Below, one piece after another: positions 51,369-60,022 of a DNA stretch of 64,000 nucleotides. The notes beneath the pieces are model-generated. The model saw only the letters and a program-made list of their open reading frames with translations, was not told the DNA's origin and made no database searches. Positions within the stretch are counted from its first letter, which is position 1. Every line of letters begins with the position of its first letter. The stretch comes from Paenibacillus sp. J5C2022. GTDB taxonomy: Bacteria; Bacillota; Bacilli; Paenibacillales; Paenibacillaceae. The position numbers and the translations under genes were made by a program. The stretch spans positions 186,001 to 250,000 of the forward strand of contig NZ_JAOQJC010000001.1 in assembly GCF_025567625.1 (NCBI RefSeq). Reading direction: 5' to 3'.

Positions 51369-51461
51369 GCACTTGAAGAGGTGATTGCCGCAAGGCAATG
51401 ATGAATTTGGGTGGTTCCACATGAGCATAGACTCTCGTCCCTTTTGGGATGGGAGTTTTTT
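51369..51461 (+). promoter_or_regulatory. orphan T-box 3' remnant (stem III, antiterminator, terminator)
   Basis: ACTTGAAGAGGT (51371-51382) is identical to 13941-13952 of the glnS T-box; then a GATTGCC/GGCAATG stem, the T-box sequence GGGTGGTTCCAC (51409-51420), and a terminator of 11 pairs ACTCTCGTCCC/GGGATGGGAGT (51431-51441, 51446-51456) with T6. There is only a 36-base gap to the preceding stop, too short for stem I, and no synthetase gene follows. Confidence 0.7.
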
Positions 51462-51545
51462 GTTCTGTGTAAGCAGTACAAGCACAAAGTGAGGGTGCCG
51501 GACAAATATGGTAAGATGATTCCGTTATTATGGAGTAATAAGCGA

Positions 51546-51664
51546 TGTAACCTCGGTTGGAGACAGGAAAGTGGACGAATAGTGAGCTGTAGGCAATGTG
51601 ACCTCGGTTGGAGACAGGAAAGTGGGCGAATAGTGAGCTGTAGGCAATGTGACCTCGGTTGGAA
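51546..51664. repeat. 51-base tandem repeat, about 2.3 copies
   Basis: The unit beginning TGTRACCTCGGTTGG starts at 51546, 51597 and 51648; copies 1 and 2 differ at two positions, copy 3 stops after ~16 bases. Period 51 keeps frames open, but no start and ribosome site support translation. Confidence 0.75.
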
Positions 51665-51825
51665 CTTGGGAACAAGGATGAAGGACGCCAAATGCTGTAC
51701 TTATCGGGCAGTATATGTCATGGCACACAGATACCATTACAGGCCGGGCAGAAAAATTGGCGCTTGCTTTTAACAGCGTTAGGGCTGTTACCGTTAGCTC
51801 CATAAGGGCGCTAATGGAACAGGCA

Positions 51826-51857
51826 TTGACAGCTTTGCTCTATAATCGTTATTATAG
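51826..51857 (+). promoter_or_regulatory. promoter with an 18-bp palindromic operator
   Basis: TTGACA (51826-51831), an 18-base spacer and TATTAT (51850-51855). CTATAAT-CGTT-ATTATAG (51840-51857) is a perfect 7-bp dyad over the -10, upstream of the methyltransferase gene. Confidence 0.55.
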
Positions 51858-51889
51858 ATACCTGAAGTCTTTAATTAAGGGGGCGTGAA

Positions 51890-52642
51890 ATGCCTAATCA
51901 TAAATGGACATTGACGTTGAAGCCGGAGGAGGATGTCTTCACTTGGCTGGAGCCGCAGCCGGGTGAACGCATTCTGGATTTGGGTTGCGGCCAAGGCAGC
52001 TTCTTGGCTCGAATGGCTGAGGCAGGTGCGATACCGCACGGTATTGATCTATCCGAGGAAATGGTGAGCCGGGCCAGAGCCAAGTATCCTGAATGGGACA
52101 TCGTAGTTGCAGACGCCAGTCAATTCCGGACGGACCAGCCCTTCGATGCGGTATTCTCGCATGCATCCTTGCATTGGATGAAAGAGGCTGAAGCTGTCGT
52201 GCAATCGATTCGGCTGGCGTTGCGTGCCGGCGGCCGCTTCGTGGCGGAATTCGCTGGCAGCGAGAATACGGCGATCATAATCAACGCCATCCGTCAGACC
52301 CTGAAATCGAATGGCTATGCATGGGAAGGACGGAATCCGTGGTATCACCCTACGCTTAGCGAGTATACCAACTTGCTGGAGCAAAACGGCTTTCGCGTAT
52401 TGGCCGCACGCCACTTCGACAGCCCTTCGCCGCATCGGGGGGATAGCTGGCTGCGGAACTGGCTATCGTCGTTCGATCACTTCTTCTTCCATGACGTTCC
52501 TCAAGCGGACAAGGAGCAAATGTACAATACGATAGAGACAATGCTGAAGCCGCAGCTGGAGAGCGACGGAATATGGACGGCGGATACGTGCAGGATAAGA
52601 ATTGCCGCTATGTTAGAAGAGGAAGGAATGCAGCCGATATGA
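51890..52642 (+). CDS. SAM-dependent methyltransferase (trans-aconitate methyltransferase-like)
   Basis: 250 residues. Class I methyltransferase: glycine motif ILDLGCGQGSFL (~28-38), acid HGIDLSEEMVSRA, and DAVFSHASLHWM (motif IV/post). The overall plan, including ESDGIWTADTCRIRIAAM at the end, resembles Tam/cyclopropane-type small-molecule methyltransferases. It overlaps the FAD oxidoreductase gene by four bases (ATGA), so they are a two-gene operon. Confidence 0.88.
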   Translation: MPNHKWTLTLKPEEDVFTWLEPQPGERILDLGCGQGSFLARMAEAGAIPHGIDLSEEMVSRARAKYPEWDIVVADASQFRTDQPFDAVFSHASLHWMKEAEAVVQSIRLALRAGGRFVAEFAGSENTAIIINAIRQTLKSNGYAWEGRNPWYHPTLSEYTNLLEQNGFRVLAARHFDSPSPHRGDSWLRNWLSSFDHFFFHDVPQADKEQMYNTIETMLKPQLESDGIWTADTCRIRIAAMLEEEGMQPI

Positions 52643-53757
52643 AAGTTGCAGTCATCGGAGCAGGCATATTAGGCGCATCGACAGCTTATCAGCTCGCCAA
52701 GCGAGGTGCGGAGGTCGTGCTCGTCGACCGCAAGGATAGGGGACAAGCGACGGATGCCGCAGCGGGCATCATCTGTCCTTGGCTGTCACAGCGGCGCAAT
52801 CAGGCATGGTATCGTCTGGCCAAGGCCGGGGCGCGCTTCTACCCGGAGCTGATTGCCGAGCTGCGAAGAGAAGGAGAGACCGAGACAGGCTACAGCAGAG
52901 TCGGTTCCCTGCATCTCCATCACGATTCCGGTAAAATGGACAAAATGGCGGAGAGAGCGCATATGCGCAAAGAAGACACGCCTGAGATCGGGGACATTAC
53001 AAAGTGCGGGGAGGATGAAGTTCGCTTGCGATTCCCCTTGCTTGCCGAGGGCTATCAAGCCGTTCATGTCAGCGGAGCAGCCCGCGTCGACGGCCGAGCG
53101 CTGCGCGATGCTCTGATTCGTTCAGCGAAGCGTTACGGTGCGGCGTTCATGGAGGGAGATGCGAAGCTGGTAAGCCGTTCTAACCGCATCACCGGCTTCA
53201 CAGTCGACGGAGAATGTCATGAAGCGGACCAGGTCATTGTCTGTGCCGGCGCATGGGCACGACAGCTTCTGGAGCCACTCGGCATAACCTTTCTAGTGAG
53301 TTATCAGAAGGCGCAAATTATGCATGTGCAAGTGAGAGAGGAAGGCGATACGGGCATATGGCCCGTCGTGATGCCGCCGTCCGATCAATACTTGCTCGCA
53401 TTCGACGAGGGTAAGATCGTCATTGGCGCTACGCATGAAGATCATGTCGAAGGTTATGACACAAGAGCCACTGCAGGCGGTATGCAAGAAATATTGCAGA
53501 AAGGGCTCACGGCAGCGCCTGGCCTGGCAGATGGCACATTTCAAGAGATGCGGGTCGGCTTTCGCCCGTTCACCCCTGGCTTTCTTCCCGTTATCGGAGC
53601 TGTTCCGGATTGGGAAGGCTTATTAACGGCCAACGGTCTGGGCGCTTCGGGACTGACAGTAGGGCCATTGCTGGGCGAACAGCTTGCCAAGCTTGCGCTG
53701 GGTGAGGTTCCCGATATTGATATGAACGATTACGACATTCGAAAAGCCATAGAGTAG
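52639..53757 (+). CDS. FAD-dependent oxidoreductase of the D-amino-acid/glycine oxidase (DAO) family
   Basis: 372 residues. N-terminal FAD-binding GxGxxG motif VIGAGILGASTAYQLAKRGAEVVLVDRKD, then the DAO substrate domain and the C-terminal FRPFTPGFLPVIGAV...GLLTANGLGASGLTVGPLLGEQLAKL. Probably oxidises an amine or imino acid; substrate not readable. Start ATG 52639 overlaps the methyltransferase stop; an upstream in-frame start (52573) lies inside that gene. Confidence 0.9.
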   Translation: MKVAVIGAGILGASTAYQLAKRGAEVVLVDRKDRGQATDAAAGIICPWLSQRRNQAWYRLAKAGARFYPELIAELRREGETETGYSRVGSLHLHHDSGKMDKMAERAHMRKEDTPEIGDITKCGEDEVRLRFPLLAEGYQAVHVSGAARVDGRALRDALIRSAKRYGAAFMEGDAKLVSRSNRITGFTVDGECHEADQVIVCAGAWARQLLEPLGITFLVSYQKAQIMHVQVREEGDTGIWPVVMPPSDQYLLAFDEGKIVIGATHEDHVEGYDTRATAGGMQEILQKGLTAAPGLADGTFQEMRVGFRPFTPGFLPVIGAVPDWEGLLTANGLGASGLTVGPLLGEQLAKLALGEVPDIDMNDYDIRKAIE

Positions 53758-53785
53758 TTAGTAGTTGGAGAGAGGGTGGGACAGC

Positions 53786-54616
53786 GTGACGGACATCGAC
53801 AAGCTGGCGTTGCTTTTCGCCCGCTGCTCGTTCACCATTACGGATGTATTCCGAATAACCATTCAACCGAGCAGCCTATTGAGCGATTTCAAGACCAAAA
53901 ATTATGGCTTTCTCTTCGTCGTGCGGGGAGAAGCCCGCTTCTGCGTGAATGAGTCGGCGATGTACATGCTGCATGCGGGCTCCGTCTTCCATGCTGCTCC
54001 AGGCATGACGCTTGACGCTCAAGTGATTGGCGGCTCCGAGTTCGAGTATTATACCGTTTTTTATACCATGGATGATCGGAAGGAGCCTCCAGGAGCTGAT
54101 AGTGCGTGTGAGCTTGACGTACACTTCAAGCTGGAGCCGGGAGTGAGGCCAGAGGAAGCGGAGATGCTGAGTGTGCTGCACCAGCAATACAGGGCAACTG
54201 AAGGAATAACCACACTGCAGGTGAAGAGTCTATTGCTTCAGTTGCTTTATCAGGTTCTCCTGCGCAGTCGGCAGCGAGACAGCGCATCAGGCGCGTCCCA
54301 TAGAAGCAGCATAGAGGATGCGGTAGCCTACATACATGGACATTATATGAAGCCGTTGACACTTGACGAGCTAGCGGAGCTGCACGGCATGAATGTGAAG
54401 CAATTCTCCTATTTCTTCCACAAGTATATTGGCGTGAGACCGATCGATTACGTCATTCAGCATCGAATGGAAAGAGCCGGCGAACTGCTGAGAGGAGGAA
54501 CCTATCCGATACGCGATGTTGCTTTCAGCGTCGGTTATGCCAATTCGCTGTACTTCAGCAGATTGTTTCGCAAGAGGTTTGGCGTCTCTCCCTCTGAATA
54601 TAGGAATGACAAATAA
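53786..54616 (+). CDS. AraC-family transcriptional regulator
   Basis: 276 residues from GTG 53786. N-terminal cupin-like sensing region (YGFLFVVRGEARFCVNESAMYMLHAGSVFHAAPG), C-terminal double HTH (MKPLTLDELAELHGMNVKQFSYFFHKYIGVRPIDYVIQHRMERA...IRDVAFSVGYANSLYFSRLFRKRFGVSPSEYR). The next genes are iron-regulated, so by analogy with Btr-type activators it may bind a siderophore and activate them (inference). Confidence 0.9.
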   Translation: MTDIDKLALLFARCSFTITDVFRITIQPSSLLSDFKTKNYGFLFVVRGEARFCVNESAMYMLHAGSVFHAAPGMTLDAQVIGGSEFEYYTVFYTMDDRKEPPGADSACELDVHFKLEPGVRPEEAEMLSVLHQQYRATEGITTLQVKSLLLQLLYQVLLRSRQRDSASGASHRSSIEDAVAYIHGHYMKPLTLDELAELHGMNVKQFSYFFHKYIGVRPIDYVIQHRMERAGELLRGGTYPIRDVAFSVGYANSLYFSRLFRKRFGVSPSEYRNDK

Positions 54617-54699
54617 ATATCTTTGTCGGGATGCCTGTTTGGATAATGGTGCATCCCTCTTTTGTCATTTGTGTATTCTCATCAACGAGGATAGTTGGT

Positions 54700-54730
54700 A
54701 TACTGTTAACTGATAATGATTATCGATATC
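54700..54730 (+). promoter_or_regulatory. -10 element and Fur box
   Basis: TATACT near 54700-54705, followed by GATAATGATTATCGATATC (54712-54730), matching the 19-bp Fur consensus in 16 positions. The following monooxygenase and binding protein should be derepressed under iron limitation. Confidence 0.85.
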
Positions 54731-54753
54731 CTTTGGGGAGGCACACCGCAGAT

Positions 54754-56055
54754 ATGAAAGGAAGAAGAAGGCTTTATATTGGCCTATCCTTGACACCGAC
54801 CTGGTTGAGAGGCAAGAGCTCTCATGAAGAAGAAGGTGGAAAGCCGATTGATATGATTGAATTCTATGTCGGTCTGGCAAAGATGGCGGAGAGGGCGAAG
54901 CTGGACTTCGTATTCCGCCCGGATACGCTGTTTCTTCGGGTACAGCAGGGCCGCGCGCCGCAATTCGGCAGTATCGATCCCACCATAATGATGACGGCGA
55001 TCGCACGGGAGACGGAGAGAATCGGACTCGTCACGACGATCTCTACGACGTTCAATCCGCCATATGTCGTTGCCAGACAACTGCAATCGCTGCATTGGGT
55101 CAGCGGCGGACGAGCGGGATGGAACATTGTGACCTCGCTGGACGGCGCTGAGAACTTCTCGAACGCACCTATGCCGTCTGCAGAGGAGAAGTATGCGATA
55201 GCGAGAGAATTCACGGATGTCGTAAGCAAGCTGTGGGAGAGCTATCCGTACGAAGCGCTTGCCGGCGCATCGAGCCCGGATTCGGCTGGCAGCGGCGTGC
55301 AGATTGCGCCGATTGATCACGAAGGACCGTACTTCCATGTGAAAGGACCGCTTAATACGGCTGCTCATTATTCGGGTTCCGTTCCCTTGTTCCAAGCTGG
55401 CGCCTCGGATACAGGACGGAACTTCGCCGCATCGATTGCGAATGCGATATTCGCTTCGATCCCCGATATGGAGGCGGGCATTGAACTATGTCAGGACCTT
55501 CGCAGAAGAGCGGTGCAGAACGGCCGTGAACCAGAAGCCGTTCGGGTGCTTCCGGGTATGTATTTCTTCCTGGGCCATACGCGTGAAGAAGCCCATCGGA
55601 TGCACGAAGAGACGCATGCTGCCATTAGCGTGGAGCGCAGGTACGCGTCCGTAGAGATGATATTGGGCATTGATCTTAGGCAGCTGCCGCTGGATTACAA
55701 GCTTACGAGGGACTCTCTTCCGGATGCAGCGCAACCTGTCCGCAGCCGGACACATGCCGATTTACTGCGCAGATACATCGCCGACAACAAGCCTACTGTG
55801 GAGCAATTGCTATCCAGACCTGAGGTAGTGGGGTCTTCGCATTGGGTCGTAATCGGAACGGTTGACGATGCGATCGATGACATTGTCACCTGGTTCGAGG
55901 CAGGAGCCATGGACGGGTTCATCGCGCTGCCGGGCGGCTCGGAGCTGTCATTGCATTTGTTCTTCGACGAACTGATGCCGAAGCTGGTTGAGAGAGGCTT
56001 GTACCGAAGCGAATACTCTGGAACGACGTTGCGCGAACATATGGATATGGCATAG
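54754..56055 (+). CDS. LLM-class flavin-dependent monooxygenase (NtaA/SnaA/DszA-like)
   Basis: 433 residues from ATG 54754; GGGGAGG is 12 bases upstream, a little far. FMN-dependent bacterial-luciferase fold: TPTWLRGKSSHEEEGGKP, FYVGLAKMAERAKLDFVFRPDTLFL, ERIGLVTTISTTFNPPYVVARQLQSLHWVSGGRAGWNIVTSLDGAENF, HEGPYFHVKGPLN, LFQAGASDTGRNFAA. Members oxidise chelators such as NTA/EDTA, sulfonates or siderophore-like compounds using FMNH2. The Fur box upstream and siderophore-binding lipoprotein downstream suggest a role in releasing iron from a chelate (inference). Confidence 0.9.
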   Translation: MKGRRRLYIGLSLTPTWLRGKSSHEEEGGKPIDMIEFYVGLAKMAERAKLDFVFRPDTLFLRVQQGRAPQFGSIDPTIMMTAIARETERIGLVTTISTTFNPPYVVARQLQSLHWVSGGRAGWNIVTSLDGAENFSNAPMPSAEEKYAIAREFTDVVSKLWESYPYEALAGASSPDSAGSGVQIAPIDHEGPYFHVKGPLNTAAHYSGSVPLFQAGASDTGRNFAASIANAIFASIPDMEAGIELCQDLRRRAVQNGREPEAVRVLPGMYFFLGHTREEAHRMHEETHAAISVERRYASVEMILGIDLRQLPLDYKLTRDSLPDAAQPVRSRTHADLLRRYIADNKPTVEQLLSRPEVVGSSHWVVIGTVDDAIDDIVTWFEAGAMDGFIALPGGSELSLHLFFDELMPKLVERGLYRSEYSGTTLREHMDMA

Positions 56056-56092
56056 AAGAACATAAGACAAGATGAGGGGAAGGTAACAGGAG

Positions 56093-57121
56093 ATGAAAAA
56101 GACAGTAGCTATATTAGTCGCCATCTTGATGCTGACAAGCATATTGGCAGGTTGCGGTGAAGGGGATAAAGGCAACAATGCAGGCGAGCCTGCTGGTACG
56201 GCTGAAGATGCAACGAAACAATCTGAATCTACGCCGGCAGATAACGCAGGTGAAGGTGAAAAGGAAGAAGAAGGCGTATGGCCTAGGAAGATCATCGACA
56301 ATACGGGCAAGGAGGTTGTTCTTTCGGAAAAACCAGAGCGCGTTGCAGTATTGCATCCTCTATATTTGGATTATTTCTTCGCACTGGAGTCGCCTGCATA
56401 CGCTTCGACCTTCGCTGCGAAAGCGCTGGAGGAGTATGAAACGCTGGAGCCATATGCCGATACGGCCGAGGTCGTCGATCTGGGCAGAGTGGAGGCCTCC
56501 AATCTCGAAGTGCTGCTTGAGGCCGATCCCGATGTGATCGTCACGTTCATGGGCGCTACAGATAACTTCAATGAAGAACTAAGCAAGATCGCACCCGTCG
56601 TTGTCTTCGATTATACGAAGCCATGGGATGAGACGACGCGGCTGGTCGCCCAGATTGTCGGACAAGAGCAGCTGGCAGAACAATTAATAGAGGAAACGCA
56701 TGAGATGATTACGAAAGCGAAGGAGAAGCTGGCCAGCCTGCAAGACAAAACATTCACACTTCTCCGCGTCGGCAACAAAGGTCAGTTTATTGCGCAAGGC
56801 AAGAAAAATACGATGTACTACAATTCGGATACCGGATTCGGACTAAAGGCGCCTGAGGAGTATCCCGAGAGCAACGATCCGTTATCGCTGGAAGGGCTGC
56901 ATGAACTGGATTCTGACTACCTTATCATTCAGCATGATAAGAAAATAGCCGCTGAGGCTGTGAAAACCAATGCAACGTTAGACGTTTGGAATAACCTGAA
57001 GGCCGTTAAAAACGATAGCGTACTGATATTCGACAACTCACTGAACTCGGCGAGCATCGTGGCTGTTCGTCTTGCTGCGAAGCATTTTATAGAGCTGGTT
57101 GAGAAGGAAGCGGCCAAATAG
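56093..57121 (+). CDS. iron-siderophore ABC transporter substrate-binding lipoprotein
   Basis: 342 residues. Lipobox LAGC near residue 21, an acidic linker (~25-60), then a class III binding protein: IIDNTGKEVVLSEKPERVAVLHPLYLDYF, VEASNLEVLLEADPDVIVTF, IAPVVVFDYTKPWDETTRLVAQIVGQ. Resembles FeuA/YfiY/YclQ-type Fe-siderophore receptors. Its permease and ATPase genes are not in this window; it may use one elsewhere. Second gene of the Fur-controlled unit. Confidence 0.9.
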   Translation: MKKTVAILVAILMLTSILAGCGEGDKGNNAGEPAGTAEDATKQSESTPADNAGEGEKEEEGVWPRKIIDNTGKEVVLSEKPERVAVLHPLYLDYFFALESPAYASTFAAKALEEYETLEPYADTAEVVDLGRVEASNLEVLLEADPDVIVTFMGATDNFNEELSKIAPVVVFDYTKPWDETTRLVAQIVGQEQLAEQLIEETHEMITKAKEKLASLQDKTFTLLRVGNKGQFIAQGKKNTMYYNSDTGFGLKAPEEYPESNDPLSLEGLHELDSDYLIIQHDKKIAAEAVKTNATLDVWNNLKAVKNDSVLIFDNSLNSASIVAVRLAAKHFIELVEKEAAK

Positions 57122-57161
57122 CTGATATTGCGTAAGGGAATGCTAACTGTAAAGAGGGATC

Positions 57162-57217
57162 AGGACAGCTGGGACAAGCGGGGATGCGGCCCCCATTTGC
57201 TCCGCTGTCCTTTTTTT
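57162..57217 (+). terminator. terminator of the Fur-regulated unit
   Basis: AGGACAGC (57162-57169) pairs with GCTGTCCT (57204-57211) followed by a run of seven T; inner AGCGG/CCGCT-like arms add to it. Confidence 0.75.
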
Positions 57218-57230
57218 GCTGACTTCCCGA

Positions 57231-57521
57231 TTAGTGTGGATTAGATTCTTTACAGGTGCGCGCACAGGAATTGAACGAAAGCGAGATAGCCATTAAAGCC
57301 ACTAGTATTAACGCGGTCGCGTAAAGCCACCGAGGCGGAGCCTCCGAATCCCAAATGAGCGAGTGACGATCAGGTGTCTGAATCCCATCAGCTTGTTCAC
57401 CAAGCAGTCCGAAAGACCAAGGTGCGGGATCGCATGCGCTTGCCGAAGGAGCAAGAGAAGTAGAGGAAAGAAGGAGCGCACAAGCCAGCATGCAAGCGAA
57501 GACACGCATATAAAAGAACAT
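57231..57521 (-). CDS. small hypothetical protein with signal peptide and C-terminal TM
   Basis: 96 residues from ATG 57521. N-terminal hydrophobic signal (VFACMLACALLLSSTSLAPSASA), a short extracytoplasmic stretch with WSFGLLGEQADG and RHSLIWDSEAPP, then a C-terminal transmembrane helix (WLYATALILVALMAISL) and a Cys-bearing tail. Start is uncertain (GTG 57530 or ATG 57563 in frame). No family recognised; lies convergent with the siderophore-binding protein gene. Confidence 0.5.
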   Translation of the reverse strand: MFFYMRVFACMLACALLLSSTSLAPSASACDPAPWSFGLLGEQADGIQTPDRHSLIWDSEAPPRWLYATALILVALMAISLSFNSCARTCKESNPH

Positions 57522-57732
57522 AAATGACACCACTTTCCATTCTTTGCTATCTATGACGCTCAAGAGTCGGAAAACGTTGCACCATGGATGAAGGCGGCGC
57601 GGAAAGAAGGAATTCCGGCATCCGATGAATAGACTGTTCCGCAGATTGGGACAATGGTAAAGTTGGCCGATAGGATAAAGATGAAGATTGTGTGAAATGT
57701 ATTCTCAGTTAAGAATAAATATAAATTTTGTC

Positions 57733-57772
57733 TTGACACTTTATATCCTATCGTAAATAATAATGATTATAA
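57733..57772 (+). promoter_or_regulatory. ahpCF promoter with PerR box
   Basis: TTGACA (57733-57738), 17-base spacer, AATAAT (57756-57761). TAATAATGATTATAA (57758-57772) matches the PerR consensus TTATAATNATTATAA at all defined positions but one. It overlaps the -10, so PerR would repress until peroxide oxidises it. Confidence 0.85.
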
Positions 57773-57850
57773 AGTTTGTCCAAGACATCGTTCAGATTCA
57801 CCTTGTACAAGCTTGTCAATCCAATCCACTGATAAAGGAGATATACACAC

Positions 57851-58414
57851 ATGTCACTAATCGGAACTGAAGTACAACCGTTCAAAGCACAGGCTTTCCA
57901 CAAAGGTCAATTCGTCGAGGTTACCGAGCAAAGCTTCAAAGGTCAATGGAGCGTAGTATGCTTCTATCCTGCTGACTTCACATTCGTATGCCCGACTGAG
58001 CTGGAAGATCTGCAAAACCAATATGCTACATTGAAGCAGCTTGGCTGCGAGGTGTACTCCGTATCGACTGACACTCACTTCACGCACAAAGCATGGCATG
58101 AGACTTCGCCTGCTATCGGCAAAGTGGAATACATTATGATCGGCGATCCTTCCCATACAGTATCCCGCAACTTCGACGTTCTGATCGAAGAAGCAGGACT
58201 TGCTGACCGCGGTACATTCATCGTTGACCCTGACGGCGTGATCCAAACGGTGGAAATTACGGCTGGCGGCATCGGCCGCGACGCAAGCGCGCTGGTGAAC
58301 AAGCTGAAAGCCGCTCAATATGTTCGCAACAATCCAGGCGAAGTATGTCCTGCGAAATGGCAAGAAGGCGGCGAAACGCTTAAGCCTAGCCTTGACCTTG
58401 TAGGTAAAATCTAA
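57851..58414 (+). CDS. ahpC: alkyl hydroperoxide reductase subunit C (peroxiredoxin)
   Basis: 187 residues, typical length. Peroxidatic Cys47 in [13 protein letters not shown], resolving Cys166 in [12 protein letters not shown], and the GGLG-like and YF-type region at the C-terminus. A 2-Cys peroxiredoxin that removes H2O2, peroxynitrite and organic peroxides with electrons from AhpF. Ribosome site AAGGAGAT. Thirteen bases before ahpF, under the PerR-boxed promoter. Confidence 0.97.
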   Translation: MSLIGTEVQPFKAQAFHKGQFVEVTEQSFKGQWSVVCFYPADFTFVCPTELEDLQNQYATLKQLGCEVYSVSTDTHFTHKAWHETSPAIGKVEYIMIGDPSHTVSRNFDVLIEEAGLADRGTFIVDPDGVIQTVEITAGGIGRDASALVNKLKAAQYVRNNPGEVCPAKWQEGGETLKPSLDLVGKI

Positions 58415-58427
58415 GGAGCTGTTCCTT

Positions 58428-59957
58428 ATGAAACTAGATCAGGAAATTAAAGCGCAGCTGTGGCAATATCTTCAACTGCTGGAAGGCGATATTGTGCTGA
58501 AAGTCAACGCTGGCGAAGGCGCTGCAACAGAGGAAATGCTGGCTCTTGTCGATGAATTGGCCAGCATGTCTCCACGCATCTCTCTCGAGCAGGCAGTGCT
58601 GGACAGAGCGCCTAGCTTTAGCGTCAATCGTGTAGGGGAGGATACCGGCATTACGTTCGCCGGTACCCCTCTCGGGCACGAATTTACCTCCCTGGTGCTT
58701 GCGCTGCTCCAAGTGAGCGGACGCGCGCCGAAGGTGGAGCAGAGCGTCATCGATCAGATCAAGGGCATTCGCGGCGAATATCGCTTCGAGTCTTATATCA
58801 GCCTGAGCTGTCATAACTGTCCTGACGTCGTGCAAGCGCTGAATCTGATGAGCGTGCTCAATCCGGGCATTACCCATACGATGATTGACGGCGCCGTGTT
58901 CAAGGAAGAGGTGGAAAGCAAGGACATTATGTCCGTGCCAACCGTCTTCCTGAATGGGGAAATGTTCGGCGGCGGCCGGATGACGATTGAAGACATTCTC
59001 GCCAAGATGGGAACCGGACCGGACGCAGCGGAGCTGGAGGGTAAGGAGCCGTTCGATGTACTGGTCGTCGGCGGCGGTCCTGCGGGTGCTAGCGCAGCCA
59101 TCTATGCGGCGCGCAAAGGCATCCGCACAGGTATTGTAGCCGAACGCTTCGGCGGTCAGGTGAACGATACACTGGGTATCGAGAACTTCATTAGCGTAAA
59201 GTATATTGAAGGGCCTCAACTTGTAGCCAGTGTCGAGCAGCAAGTGAAGGACTACAATATTGATGTCATGAAGACACAGCGCGCAAAGCGTCTCGAGAAG
59301 AAAGAGCTGATCGAGCTTGAACTGGAGAACGGCGCCGTCTTGAAGAGCAAATCAATGATCATCTCGACTGGCGCACGCTGGCGCAATCTGGGCGTGCCGG
59401 GCGAAGCGGAGTTCAAGAACAAAGGGGTAGCGTACTGCCCGCATTGTGACGGTCCGCTCTTCACGGGCAAGGACGTGGCGGTCATCGGCGGAGGCAACTC
59501 CGGCATCGAAGCAGCTATCGATCTTGCGGGTATCGTCAATCATGTCACGGTATTGGAGTTCGCGGCTGAGCTGAAGGCGGACGCCGTGCTGCAAGACCGA
59601 TTGCACAGTCTGCCGAACGTTACTGTCGTTACGAACGCGCAGACGAAGTTAATTACAGGCGAGGATAAAGTGAACGGCATCGCCTATATGGATCGTGAGA
59701 CGGAAGAGACCAGGCATATCGAATTGCAAGGGGTCTTCGTTCAGATCGGTCTGGTGCCGAACACGGACTGGCTGGGCGATACGGTAGAGCGCACGCGCAT
59801 GGGGGAGATCGTGGTGAACAGCCACGGCGCAACAAGCTTGCCGGGCGTATTCGCTGCAGGCGACTGCACGAACAGCCCGTATAAGCAGATCATCATCTCC
59901 ATGGGATCGGGTGCGACGGCCGCGCTGGGCGCCTTCGATTATCTTATTCGCAATTAA
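58428..59957 (+). CDS. ahpF: alkyl hydroperoxide reductase subunit F
   Basis: 509 residues. N-terminal double thioredoxin-fold domain (~1-200) with active CHNC (LSCHNCPDVVQAL); C-terminal flavoprotein (~205-509) with FAD motif VVGGGPAGASAAIYAARKGI, the CPHC redox centre (YCPHCDGPLF), NADH motif VIGGGNSGIEAAIDLAGI, and the C-terminal GVFAAGDCTNSPYKQIIISMGSGATAALGAF. It passes NADH electrons to AhpC. Ribosome site AAGGAG. Followed by a strong terminator. Confidence 0.97.
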   Translation: MKLDQEIKAQLWQYLQLLEGDIVLKVNAGEGAATEEMLALVDELASMSPRISLEQAVLDRAPSFSVNRVGEDTGITFAGTPLGHEFTSLVLALLQVSGRAPKVEQSVIDQIKGIRGEYRFESYISLSCHNCPDVVQALNLMSVLNPGITHTMIDGAVFKEEVESKDIMSVPTVFLNGEMFGGGRMTIEDILAKMGTGPDAAELEGKEPFDVLVVGGGPAGASAAIYAARKGIRTGIVAERFGGQVNDTLGIENFISVKYIEGPQLVASVEQQVKDYNIDVMKTQRAKRLEKKELIELELENGAVLKSKSMIISTGARWRNLGVPGEAEFKNKGVAYCPHCDGPLFTGKDVAVIGGGNSGIEAAIDLAGIVNHVTVLEFAAELKADAVLQDRLHSLPNVTVVTNAQTKLITGEDKVNGIAYMDRETEETRHIELQGVFVQIGLVPNTDWLGDTVERTRMGEIVVNSHGATSLPGVFAAGDCTNSPYKQIIISMGSGATAALGAFDYLIRN

Positions 59958-59964
59958 TAAGAAT

Positions 59965-60001
59965 GCTGGCATTGGGACATCCCGATGCCAGCTTTTTTTT
60001 C
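59965..60001 (+). terminator. ahpCF terminator
   Basis: GCTGGCAT (59965-59972) pairs with ATGCCAGC (59985-59992), inner GGG/CCC, then a run of eight or nine T. Confidence 0.9.
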
Positions 60002-60022
60002 GATGATCATGAAGATTCATTA

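Noticed and set aside
51546..51664. Possible CRISPR array
   Set aside because: Units abut directly with no unique spacers and no cas genes are near.
51411..51773. Open frame through the 51-base tandem repeat (17-residue repeats)
   Set aside because: It starts in the T-box remnant, has no ribosome site, and the repeat period explains the lack of stops.
58434..59243. Open frame of 269 codons opposite ahpF
   Set aside because: Antisense to ahpF, no ribosome site, composition unlike a protein.
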